From DASZZZ01 sp036260375 (GTDB lineage: Bacteria > Actinomycetota > CADDZG01 > WHSQ01), in assembly GCA_036260375.1 (NCBI GenBank), contig DASZZZ010000089.1, forward strand, positions 1 to 41,769: a stretch of 41,769 nucleotides of DNA. Direction: 5' to 3'. Below, in pieces: positions 7,679 to 16,308 of this stretch. The first letter of the stretch is position 1, and each line of letters starts with the position of its first letter. The notes under the pieces were generated by a model. It worked only from the letters and a program-made list of their open reading frames with translations, had not been told where the DNA came from and did not search any database. The position numbers and the translations under genes are program-made.

Positions 7679-8548
7679 ATGACGCTCGCGCCCGAGGACA
7701 CCGCCGCGCTCGAGACGACGACCGCCGGGGCGGAATTCGCGCGCGCGTGTGCGCGGACCGGAACCGAGACGTCGCTCGAGCTGCGCGCGTCGATCACGAC
7801 GACGTTCCTTCCCACGCAGCAACGCCGGCCGCGCTTCACCGTGCGCGACCTGCTGCGCGTCGTCCCCGTCGAGGACGACGAGACCGTGTACGCGCGCGAG
7901 GTCCCGGTGACGCCGGACCCCGACCGCATCGGCTCGGCGTCCGACGCGCCCGAGGCGCGCTTCCGCTACACGACCGAGCGGGCGCGCGTGGGGACGATCC
8001 GGGCGTCGGTCGAGGTGCCGCCGGGTCTCGTGGACGACGAGGCCGCGTTCGCGCGCTTCGTCGACTTCCGCCTCGTGGTGCGGCTGTGCACCGCCGAGAA
8101 CGACGCGCTGCTCAACGGCGCCGGCCCCGACGAGATCGAGGGGCTGCTCAACACGCCCGGCGTGCGGCACCAGGGGCCGCGCGACACCGTCGCCGCGACG
8201 CTGCTCGCGGCCGGCGCGACGTGCGAGCTCATGGGCGGGTCGGCGGACGGGATCGTCATGCACCCGTCCGACTGGTGGCCGCTCAACGGCGAGGGCCGGC
8301 TGCTGCGCAACCTCGCCGACCTCGGAATGCGCATGAACCGGACGCGCATGGTCCCCCCGGGGTTCGCGCTCGTGGGCGACTTCCACGCCGGCGGCGCGGT
8401 CCTCGACCGGCGCACGTCGACGATCCGGTTCGCGCGCGAGGGGGACCCCGACTTCGACCCGGCGCGCCCGCGCGTCGTCGCGGAGATCCGCGAGGGGCTC
8501 GCGGTGCACCTGCCCGGGCACTTCGTGACGGTCGAGCTGCCGCGCTGA
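7679..8548 (+). CDS. HK97-fold capsid-like shell protein, candidate Family 3 (natural product) encapsulin
   Basis: 289 residues with the layout of a Phage_capsid (PF05065-type) HK97 protein. Seen: an E-loop-like segment rich in beta and charge (about 65-112), a spine-helix segment (about 117-145) ending in the NDALLNGAGPDEIEGLL motif that capsid proteins use before their A-domain, an A-domain segment GGSADGIVMHPSDWW (186-200), a GDF-x-GGAVLDRR turn (233-245) and the C-terminal EIREGLAVHLPGHFVTVEL. Excellent Shine-Dalgarno GAGGAGGA at 7668-7675. There is no scaffold or delta domain, protease, portal or terminase nearby, and none of the neighbours is phage-like, so a prophage remnant is unlikely. 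It sits between tailoring enzymes. It would self-assemble into a protein nanocompartment; cargo unknown. Fold assignment is strong by motif reading; the encapsulin role is inference. Confidence 0.82.
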   Translation: MTLAPEDTAALETTTAGAEFARACARTGTETSLELRASITTTFLPTQQRRPRFTVRDLLRVVPVEDDETVYAREVPVTPDPDRIGSASDAPEARFRYTTERARVGTIRASVEVPPGLVDDEAAFARFVDFRLVVRLCTAENDALLNGAGPDEIEGLLNTPGVRHQGPRDTVAATLLAAGATCELMGGSADGIVMHPSDWWPLNGEGRLLRNLADLGMRMNRTRMVPPGFALVGDFHAGGAVLDRRTSTIRFAREGDPDFDPARPRVVAEIREGLAVHLPGHFVTVELPR

Positions 8549-8558
8549 CGCGACCTCG

Positions 8559-8590
8559 TTGACGCCGGGTCGGCGCGCGCCGACCATAGT
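8559..8590 (+). promoter_or_regulatory. Candidate promoter of the acyl-CoA ligase operon
   Basis: TTGACG (8559-8564) and CATAGT (8585-8590) resemble -35 and -10 hexamers; the 20-base spacing is longer than usual. A start near 8597 would give a leader of about 44 bases to the ATG at 8641, which has a G-rich ribosome-binding site (GGGGGG at 8632-8637). It suggests the ligase-dehydrogenase-hydrolase trio is a separate transcription unit from the shell gene. Confidence 0.5.
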
Positions 8591-8640
8591 GTCGCCGTGG
8601 TCGCGGCGGCCGCGACTCGACGTCTCACAGGGGGGCCTGG

Positions 8641-10266
<1,626 letters not shown>

Positions 10267-10268
10267 CC

Positions 10269-11414
10269 GTGGACTTCGAGCTCACGGCCGAACAGGCGGC
10301 GGTGCGCGACCGCGTGCGCGCGTTCGCCGTCTCCGAGCTGGCGCCGCACTACCAGGAGGCCGACCGCGCGGGGACGCCCCGCCGCGACCTCCACCGCGTG
10401 CTCGCGCAGCACGGCCTGACCGGCCTCCGCATCCCGCGCGCGTACGGCGGCGCGGGATCGGACTGCGTGACGACGGGGGCCGCGATGGCCGAGGTCGCGC
10501 GCGCCGACGTCAACGCCGGCTACGTCGTCGTCAACTGCTCGCTGATCGGCGACGTCGTCGTCGCGAACGGCGACGACGCGCAGCGCGGGCGCTGGCTGCC
10601 CGCCATCGCCGCGGGCGACGCGCTGCCCGCGCTGTGCCTGACGGAGCGCGAGCACGGGTCGGACGCGGCGCGCATCGAGGCGACGGCGCGGCGCGACGGC
10701 GCGCGCTGGAGGATCTCGGGGCTAAAGACGTCGATCGCGCTCGGCGCGCACGCGACGCACGCGGTCGTGTTCGCGCGCACGGGCGGCGAGGGCGCCGGCG
10801 GCGTGACCGCGTTCTACGTCGCGCTCGACGACGCGCACGTCGAGCGCCGCGTGCTCTCGGACCTCGGCAACCGCTCGATCGGACGCGCCGAGCTGTCGTT
10901 CGACGGTCTGCCGGCGGACGACGGCGACGTCCTCGGCGGAGAGGGGCTCGGGTTCAAGCAGGTGATGCGCGGCTTCGACTACTCGCGCGCGCTGATCGCG
11001 CTGATGGCGGTGAGCGTCGCGCAGGCGGCGGTCGACGACGCGCTCGACCGCCTGCGAGAGCGGCGCGCGTTCGGCCAGCCGCTCGGACGCTTCCAGGGCG
11101 CGTCGTTCCCGCTCGTCGAGCACGCGACGTACCTGCGCGCGGCGCGGCACCTGTGCTTCGAGGCGCTGTGGCGCAAGGACCGGGGCCTCGACCACACGGT
11201 GCACGCGAACATGGCGAAGTGGTGGGGGCCGCGCGCCGCGGTCGACGCGATCCACCAGGCCCTGCTCACGTTCGGGCACTTCGGCTACTCCGACGAGCTG
11301 CCGCACGGGCAGCGGCTGCGCGACGTCATCGGTCTCGAGATCGCCGACGGCACCGCGCAGATCGCCAAGCTCGTCGTCGCGCGCGCGCTGCTCGGGCGCG
11401 ACCACGCGCCGTGA
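10269..11414 (+). CDS. Acyl-CoA dehydrogenase family flavoprotein with Asp at the catalytic-base position
   Basis: 381 residues, normal for the family. FAD/acyl-binding segments are visible: LCLTEREHGSDAARIEA, the middle beta domain, RAFGQPLGRFQ, and the C-terminal helix bundle ending LEIADGTAQIAKLVVARALL. In common medium-chain enzymes this last segment is YEGT with Glu as the alpha-proton base; here it is ADGT, putting Asp360 in that position. Aspartate bases have been described for cyclohexanecarboxyl-CoA-type dehydrogenases, as I recall, which fits the AliA-like ligase upstream. The GTG start at 10269 begins the VDFELTAEQAAVRD motif two bases after the ligase stop. Confidence 0.9.
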   Translation: MDFELTAEQAAVRDRVRAFAVSELAPHYQEADRAGTPRRDLHRVLAQHGLTGLRIPRAYGGAGSDCVTTGAAMAEVARADVNAGYVVVNCSLIGDVVVANGDDAQRGRWLPAIAAGDALPALCLTEREHGSDAARIEATARRDGARWRISGLKTSIALGAHATHAVVFARTGGEGAGGVTAFYVALDDAHVERRVLSDLGNRSIGRAELSFDGLPADDGDVLGGEGLGFKQVMRGFDYSRALIALMAVSVAQAAVDDALDRLRERRAFGQPLGRFQGASFPLVEHATYLRAARHLCFEALWRKDRGLDHTVHANMAKWWGPRAAVDAIHQALLTFGHFGYSDELPHGQRLRDVIGLEIADGTAQIAKLVVARALLGRDHAP

Positions 11415-11418
11415 CGCC

Positions 11419-12330
11419 GTGAGCGAGCCGCTCGTCGTCGACACGCTGATGTGGGGCCACGCCCGTTTCACCGGCGTGTTCGTCGTCGCCGGCGAGCGCA
11501 CCGCGCTCGTGGAGTCCGGGTCGAAGGCGACCGCGCCGGAGGTGCTCGCGGCGCTCGGGCGCCTCGGCGTCGACGACGTCGACTGGATCGTCGTCACGCA
11601 CGTCCACCTCGACCACGCCGGCGGCGCGGCGCCGCTCGCGGCGGCGTTCCCGCGCGCGCGCGTCGCGGTGCACCGGCGCGGCGCGCCGCACCTCGCCGCG
11701 CCCGAGAAGCTGTGGGCGAGCGTCGGGCGCGTCTACGGGCCGGCCGAGATGGAGCGGTTGTGGGGCGGCGTCGACCCGATCGCGGCGGACCGCATCCACG
11801 CCCTCGACGACGGCGACGTCGTCGACCTCGGCGGCCGCGCGCTCCGGGCGCTCGACACGCCGGGGCACGCGTCGCACCACCACGCGCTGCTCGACGACGC
11901 CACCGGGGCGATGTTCGTGGGCGACGCACTCGGCGTCCGCCTGCCCGACCTCGGCGTCGTGCGTCCCGCGACGGCGCCGCCGGAGGTCGACGTGCCCGCC
12001 GCGCTCGCGTCGATCGAGCGCATCCGCGCGGCGCGGCCGGCGTCGTTGTGGTTCTCGCACTTCGGCCCGCACGACCGGGGCGCGCGCGTCGCCGGCGTCG
12101 ACGACGTCTGCGACGAAGCGGCCGCCGCGTTGAGGCGCTGGGAGAGCTGGGTGCGCGCCGCGCGCCGCGACGCGCCCGGCGACGTCGTCGACCGCGTCGG
12201 GCGGCGCGCCCGCGCGGAGCTCGCCGGGACGCTGTCGGACGACGAGCTCGACCGCCTCGACGCGACCGCGCCGGTGTGGGTCAACGTCGCCGGGCTGGCG
12301 CGCTACCTCGAGCGCGCCGACGGGGCCTAG
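11419..12330 (+). CDS. Metallo-beta-lactamase-fold hydrolase
   Basis: 303 residues. The metal site is clear: HVHLDH (residues 61-66), a later histidine in DTPGHASHHHALL, the aspartate in FVGDALGVRLPD and a C-terminal histidine in WFSHFGPHD. This is the layout of MBL hydrolases acting on thioesters, lactones or similar. The GTG start lies 4 bases after the acyl-CoA dehydrogenase stop; third gene of the ligase operon, so an acyl-CoA or lactone substrate is plausible. Its TAG stop overlaps the stop of the convergent SDR gene within the palindrome CTAG at 12327-12330. No lipid anchor or signal peptide. Confidence 0.88.
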   Translation: MSEPLVVDTLMWGHARFTGVFVVAGERTALVESGSKATAPEVLAALGRLGVDDVDWIVVTHVHLDHAGGAAPLAAAFPRARVAVHRRGAPHLAAPEKLWASVGRVYGPAEMERLWGGVDPIAADRIHALDDGDVVDLGGRALRALDTPGHASHHHALLDDATGAMFVGDALGVRLPDLGVVRPATAPPEVDVPAALASIERIRAARPASLWFSHFGPHDRGARVAGVDDVCDEAAAALRRWESWVRAARRDAPGDVVDRVGRRARAELAGTLSDDELDRLDATAPVWVNVAGLARYLERADGA

Positions 12331-13100
12331 ACGCCGCGCGTCGCCCCGCCGTCGACGAGCACGACGCCGCCGGTGACGAAGGACGCGCGCTCGCTCGCGA
12401 GGAACGCGGCGACGGCGGCGAACTCCTCGGGCCGGCCGACGCGGCCCACCGGGATGCCGGCGCGCGCGACGACGTCCTCGAGCCCGGCGTCGACGTCGTC
12501 GCCCATCATCCGCTCGAGCGCAGGCGTGCGCGTGTATCCGGGCGCGAGGACGTTGACGGTGATCGAGCGCCGGCCGACCTCGCGCGCGAGCAGGCGCGCG
12601 TAGCCGGCGAGGCCCGAGCGCACGACGCTGGACAGCCCGTAGTGGGGGATGGGCTGCTTGATCGCCTCCGACGCGATCATCAGGACGCGCCCCCACCCGG
12701 CCGCCTCGAGGTGCGGGAGCGCGGCGCGCACCATGCCGACGTGGGCGAGCATGCACGTCTCGAGCGCGGCGCGGAAGTCGTCGAGCCCGAAGTCGGTGAC
12801 GGGCCCGGGCGTCGCGCCGCCGGCGTTGGTGACGACGACGTGGAGCGCGCCGAGCTCCGTCGCGGTGTCGTCGACCCAGTGCCGCACCGCGTCCTCGTCG
12901 CGCACGTCGAGCGGTGTCGCGACGACGCGCCCGGGGCCGCGCGCGTCGACCGCGGCGCGCGCCGCGTCGAGCCGCTCCGGATCGCGCGCCGCGAGCCCGA
13001 CGTGCGCGCCCTCCGCAGCCAGCTCGCACGCGGTCGCGAGGCCGAGCCCGCTCGACGCGCCGGACACGAGCGCGACCCTGCCGCGCAGCCCGAGGTCCAC
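12327..13100 (-). CDS. Short-chain dehydrogenase/reductase lacking the canonical YxxxK lysine
   Basis: 257-residue Rossmann-fold protein: GASSGLG (14-20) binds the dinucleotide, LDVRD marks the adenine-side loop, NAG is at 92-94 and VDGG near the C-terminus is standard. The catalytic region reads SEAIKQPIPHYGLSSVVRSGL: Ser144 is where the catalytic serine should be, a Tyr is at 154, but the +4 residue is Ser158, not Lys. Related actinobacterial SDRs with a similar KQPIP segment also depart from the YxxxK rule, so this is probably a subfamily trait rather than decay. It follows the aldehyde dehydrogenase by 7 bases in the same direction, forming a two-gene redox unit. Confidence 0.88.
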   Translation of the reverse strand: MDLGLRGRVALVSGASSGLGLATACELAAEGAHVGLAARDPERLDAARAAVDARGPGRVVATPLDVRDEDAVRHWVDDTATELGALHVVVTNAGGATPGPVTDFGLDDFRAALETCMLAHVGMVRAALPHLEAAGWGRVLMIASEAIKQPIPHYGLSSVVRSGLAGYARLLAREVGRRSITVNVLAPGYTRTPALERMMGDDVDAGLEDVVARAGIPVGRVGRPEEFAAVAAFLASERASFVTGGVVLVDGGATRGV

Positions 13101-13107
13101 CTACGCG

Positions 13108-14595
13108 CTAGACCTCGCCCATCTGCGCGCGCTGGAAGCCACCCGAGAAGTCGATGCCGACCGTCTTCCACTCGGTGAACTCGTCGAACGACTGGGGGCC
13201 GACCTCGCGGTGCCCGTTGCCGGTGTCCTTCATGCCCCCGAACGGCACCTGGATCTCGGCGCCGATCGTCGGCGCGTTCACGTACACGACGCCGAACTCG
13301 AGCTGCTGCACGGCCGTGAAGCACGTCCGCAGGTCGCGCGTGTAGACCGAGCACGACAGCCCGTACTCGGTCGAGTTGGCGATCTCGATCGCCTCCTCGA
13401 TCGACGTCACCGGCATGATCCCGGTCACGGGCCCGAAGATCTCCTCGCGCGCGATGCGCATGTCGGGCGCCATCTCGTCGAACACCGTCGGCGCGATGAA
13501 GTACCCGTTGCGGTGCTCGGAGTCGCTGAGGTCGTCGCCGCCGACGAGGAGCTTGGCGCCCTCCTGCTGGCCGAGCGCGATGTACTCGAGCACGCGGTTC
13601 TTCTGCCTCTCGTTGATCACCGGCGCCAGCTCGACCTCGGGGTCGAGCCCGTTGCCGACCTTCATGCCCCCGACGCGGTCGAGCAGCCGCTCGGTGAATT
13701 CGCCGCGCACGCCCTCGTGGACGATGAGGCGCGACGTCGCGGTGCATCGCTGCCCCGAGGTCGCGAACGCGCCCCACGCGGACGCCTCCACGGCGATGTC
13801 GAGGTCGGCGTCGGGCATGACGATGAGCGCGTTCTTCGATCCGAGCTCGAGCGAGCAGCGCTTCATCATGCGTCCGCACTTCTCGTTGATCTCGCGCCCC
13901 ACCTCGCGCGACCCGGTGAACGAGATCGCGCGCACGTCGGGATGGGCGACGAGCGGCGCGCCGGCCTCCTCGCCGTAGCCGTTGACGAGGTTGAGCACGC
14001 CGGGCGGCAACCCGACCTCGTCGAACATCTCGACCAGCAGGGCGGCGAGCAGCGGCGTGTCCTCCGCGGGCTTGAACACCGTCGTGCAGCCGGCCACGAT
14101 GGCGGGACAGATCTTCCACAGCGGGATCGCGACCGGGAAGTTCCACGGCGTGATGAGCCCGACGACGCCGATCGGGTGACGCAGCGTCATGTAGACCTTG
14201 TCGCGCAGCTCGGCGGGCATCGTGTTGCCGAACAGGCGCCGGCCCTCGCCGGCCATGTAGTGTGCGAAGTCGATGCCCTCCTGGAGGTCGGCGCGCGACT
14301 CCTTGAGCGTCTTGCCCATCTCGCGCGTCATGAGCTCGGCGAGCTCCTCCTTGCGCTGCTCGAGCAGCAGCGCGACGCGCAGGACGTAGTCGGCGCGCTG
14401 CGGCGCCGGGGTCCTCATCCACTCGGGATAGGCGTCGCGCGCGGCGCGCACCGCGTCGTCGACGTCGGCCGCCTCGGAGCGCGCGAACGTGCCGAGGACC
14501 TCGTCGTGGTCGGCCGGGTTCCGGGACTCGAACGTCTGCCCCGACGACGCGTCGACCCACTGCCCCCCGATGAAGTTGCCGAAGTGTCTGGTCAT
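13108..14595 (-). CDS. NAD(P)-dependent aldehyde dehydrogenase
   Basis: 495-residue ALDH superfamily enzyme that oxidises an aldehyde to a carboxylate. Key residues are all present: ITPWNFPVA with Asn152, Lys175 in VFKPAEDTP, FTGSREVG, general base Glu250 in LELGSKNAL and the nucleophile Cys284 in TSGQRCTA; EEIFGPV is near the C-terminal third. The ATG at 14595 starts the usual NFIGGQWVDASSG opening. Upstream gene of the SDR, so an alcohol-aldehyde-acid series is possible. Substrate not predictable; similarity in style to semialdehyde dehydrogenases. Confidence 0.93.
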   Translation of the reverse strand: MTRHFGNFIGGQWVDASSGQTFESRNPADHDEVLGTFARSEAADVDDAVRAARDAYPEWMRTPAPQRADYVLRVALLLEQRKEELAELMTREMGKTLKESRADLQEGIDFAHYMAGEGRRLFGNTMPAELRDKVYMTLRHPIGVVGLITPWNFPVAIPLWKICPAIVAGCTTVFKPAEDTPLLAALLVEMFDEVGLPPGVLNLVNGYGEEAGAPLVAHPDVRAISFTGSREVGREINEKCGRMMKRCSLELGSKNALIVMPDADLDIAVEASAWGAFATSGQRCTATSRLIVHEGVRGEFTERLLDRVGGMKVGNGLDPEVELAPVINERQKNRVLEYIALGQQEGAKLLVGGDDLSDSEHRNGYFIAPTVFDEMAPDMRIAREEIFGPVTGIMPVTSIEEAIEIANSTEYGLSCSVYTRDLRTCFTAVQQLEFGVVYVNAPTIGAEIQVPFGGMKDTGNGHREVGPQSFDEFTEWKTVGIDFSGGFQRAQMGEV

Positions 14596-14682
14596 CGTGG
14601 CCGCTCCCCATCGCTCCGGTGGCGTGACTCCGCCATCCTAGAGGGTGGGGCGCGCGCCGCCCGGCCCCGCCGGGCGCGGGCC

Positions 14683-14688
14683 TATACT
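14683..14688 (+). promoter_or_regulatory. -10 element (TATACT) of a probable leaderless transcript
   Basis: TATACT sits 10 bases before the ATG at 14699. Transcription normally begins about 6-8 bases after the -10, so the message would start at or within a few bases of the start codon, and no Shine-Dalgarno is present. There is no clear -35. The 103-base gap 14596-14698 also holds the start region of the divergent aldehyde dehydrogenase. Confidence 0.6.
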
Positions 14689-14698
14689 GTGCGGCCCC

Positions 14699-14977
14699 AT
14701 GCACATCCACAAGAGCCTGGCGGACGTCAACGGCCGGCTGACCCGCGCCCGGGAGGAGCTCCGGATCGTCGAGGAGCAGCTCCTGTACCAGATGGACGTC
14801 GTCGAGGAGGCGCGCACCCGGATGCTGGTCGCCGAGACGCCGCTCGCCGACCGCGAGTTCCGCATCGCGCGGGACGACCTCGACCGCCTGGCGCGCCAGC
14901 GGCGCGACGTCGCGAGCCTGATCGAGGACCTCCGCGTCGAGCAGGACCGCCTGCTCGACCGCATGCTCAACGCCTGA
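14699..14977 (+). CDS. Small coiled-coil protein encoded upstream of an ANTAR response regulator
   Basis: 92 residues, hydrophilic and almost wholly helical, with heptad-like spacing of hydrophobic residues (about 5-88) and no membrane segment or signal peptide. I do not recognise a named family. The ATG at 14699 is preferred over the upstream in-frame GTG because a TATACT box ends 10 bases before it; codon use is coding-like throughout. Its TGA is followed directly by the ATG of the response regulator with no gap, so the two are translated together. A role as partner, anti-terminator adaptor or dimerisation partner of the regulator is only a guess. Confidence 0.75.
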   Translation: MHIHKSLADVNGRLTRAREELRIVEEQLLYQMDVVEEARTRMLVAETPLADREFRIARDDLDRLARQRRDVASLIEDLRVEQDRLLDRMLNA

Positions 14978-15571
14978 ATGGCGCACGGCGCGCGCCCGCG
15001 GCGGGTCGTCATCGCGGAGGACGAGGCGATCATCCGGCTCGACCTCAAAGAGATGCTCGAGGAGGAGGGCCTCGAGGTCGTGGGGGAGGCGGGCGACGGC
15101 GACGCCGCGGTGCGCCTCGCGCGCGAGCACGCGCCCGACCTCGTGATCATGGACGTCAAGATGCCCGGCATGGACGGTCTCGAGGCCGCCGCGCGCATCG
15201 TCGCCGACGACCTCGCCGCGGTGCTCGTGCTGAGCGCGTTCTCGCAGCGCGACCTCGTCGAGCGCGCCGCGCGGGCCGGCGCCATGGGCTATCTCGTCAA
15301 GCCGTTCCAGAAGTCCGACCTCGTCCCCGCGATCGAGGTCGCCGTCGCGCGCCACTCCGAGCTCTCCGCCGTGCGCGCCGAGTCCCGCACGCTCGCGGAG
15401 CGCCTCGACGCACGCAAGGTCGTCGACCGCGCCAAGGGCCGGCTCATGGACGAGCGGGGCATGTCCGAGTCCGAGGCGTTCCGGACGCTGCAGAAGAGGG
15501 CCATGGACGAGCGGCGCCCGATGCGCTCGGTGGCGACGGACGTTCTCGACGCATCCGGCGAAGCCCCTTGA
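14978..15571 (+). CDS. pdtaR: ANTAR-domain response regulator (PdtaR-like antiterminator)
   Basis: 197 residues: a receiver domain (about 8-125) with acidic pair EDE near the N-terminus, phospho-acceptor Asp in VIMDVKMPGMDG, a Ser in VLSAFS and the lysine in YLVKPFQ; then an ANTAR RNA-binding domain (about 143-190), LDARKVVDRAKGRLMDERG followed by SEAFRTLQKRAMDERRPM. ANTAR proteins bind paired hairpins in mRNA to block termination. The PdtaR of mycobacteria is phosphorylated by a cytosolic histidine kinase (PdtaS); no kinase gene is in this window. Downstream of, and abutting, the coiled-coil gene. Confidence 0.92.
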   Translation: MAHGARPRRVVIAEDEAIIRLDLKEMLEEEGLEVVGEAGDGDAAVRLAREHAPDLVIMDVKMPGMDGLEAAARIVADDLAAVLVLSAFSQRDLVERAARAGAMGYLVKPFQKSDLVPAIEVAVARHSELSAVRAESRTLAERLDARKVVDRAKGRLMDERGMSESEAFRTLQKRAMDERRPMRSVATDVLDASGEAP

Positions 15572-15645
15572 AGGCGGTGCGCGCGCGTGCCACGCTCGCC
15601 GCCGGGCGTTCGCCGCGTGGCGGACGAAAGGCGAAGGGGGGAACG

Positions 15646-16038
15646 ATGAGACGACGCCGCAAGAGCGTGGCGGTCGTCGCGGTCGCGGCCATGGTGTTGT
15701 CGCTGTCCGTGGTGCTCGCAGGGGAGGCGGTGGCGCACGGCAGCTGCTTCGCGTACGCGCACACCCCGTACAAGGAGTCGGGCCGGGTGAAGTCGTTCGG
15801 CTACATCTCGTGCGGCGACTCGCACGTGATCGACGTCACCGTGAGGCTGCAGAAGCGCCAGTCGGACGGCTCGTGGAACAACGTCGACACCGCGAGCCCG
15901 TCGGGCTTCGGGACGCTGGTCCAGGGCAACGTCGGCGTCGACTGCTCCAACGGCACGTACCGGACGGTCACGACGGGGACCGCGGGGAGCCATCCCTCGA
16001 TGCGTGACGAATCGGCCAACAACTCCATCACCTGTTGA
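15646..16038 (+). CDS. Small secreted protein with four cysteines
   Basis: 130 residues. The N-terminus MRRRRKSVAVVAVAAMVL and the following hydrophobic run form a Sec signal peptide, with cleavage likely after GEAVA or a little later. The mature part of about 100 residues is beta-rich (alternating IDVTVRLQKRQSDGSWNNVD) and has exactly four cysteines, one of them the last residue, so two disulfides are likely. I do not recognise the family. The ATG at 15646 has the strong ribosome-binding site AAGGGGGGAA. The gap to the ANTAR gene is 74 bases and a hairpin follows, so it may have its own promoter, which I cannot place. Confidence 0.78.
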   Translation: MRRRRKSVAVVAVAAMVLSLSVVLAGEAVAHGSCFAYAHTPYKESGRVKSFGYISCGDSHVIDVTVRLQKRQSDGSWNNVDTASPSGFGTLVQGNVGVDCSNGTYRTVTTGTAGSHPSMRDESANNSITC

Positions 16039-16042
16039 CCGC

Positions 16043-16082
16043 GGCCGTGCGCGCGGGGGTTCGACACCCCGCGCGCACGGCC
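16043..16082 (+). terminator. GC-rich hairpin terminator after the secreted-protein gene
   Basis: Bases 16043-16058 and 16067-16082 are perfect reverse complements (16 bp) around an 8-base loop, beginning 5 bases after the TGA. No T-run follows, as is common in GC-rich actinomycetes. It separates the ANTAR/secreted-protein genes from the liv operon. Confidence 0.7.
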
Positions 16083-16123
16083 GGCGGTCCGGGCGCCGCC
16101 GCGGCCCCTCGTCGCGGGCTATT

Positions 16124-16217
16124 CCACTTTGGTAGTAATGCGGCAGGAAATCCCTGCCAAGAATCATGCAGAAAAGTTCCCAGGGAGCTTGGACACCGCA
16201 GGGGTGCTCTGTAAACT
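16124..16217 (+). promoter_or_regulatory. Strong sigma70-type promoter and AT-rich regulatory region of livKHMGF
   Basis: TTGGAC (16189-16194) and TAAACT (16212-16217) are spaced by 17 bases, near ideal. Transcription would start near 16224, leaving a leader of about 85 bases before the ATG at 16309. Upstream, 16124-16180 is unusually AT-rich for this window; it holds CACT-TTGGT-AGTA (16125-16137) and a small stem (GGCAGG, AAATC, CCTGCC; 16142-16158). The leader contains a short stem CATCG/CGATG around 16246. These could be operator sites for an amino-acid-responsive regulator; no protein is identified. Confidence 0.65.
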
Positions 16218-16308
16218 AACGCCGCATTCTGCTCGGTTGGGCCTCATCGTGTCGCGATGCGGGCTCTTTCGATGACGGGGACCGTTGGCTGGCTGTAAGG
16301 GGGAGTGC

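Noticed and set aside
7679..8548. Prophage remnant explanation for the capsid-fold gene
   Set aside because: No other phage gene, integrase or attachment-site repeat nearby; base composition and ribosome-binding site match the neighbours. Kept as the main alternative, not the preferred reading.
16039..16308. Riboswitch in the livK leader
   Set aside because: Short stems are present, but no conserved riboswitch core that I can recognise; reported only as a promoter/leader region.
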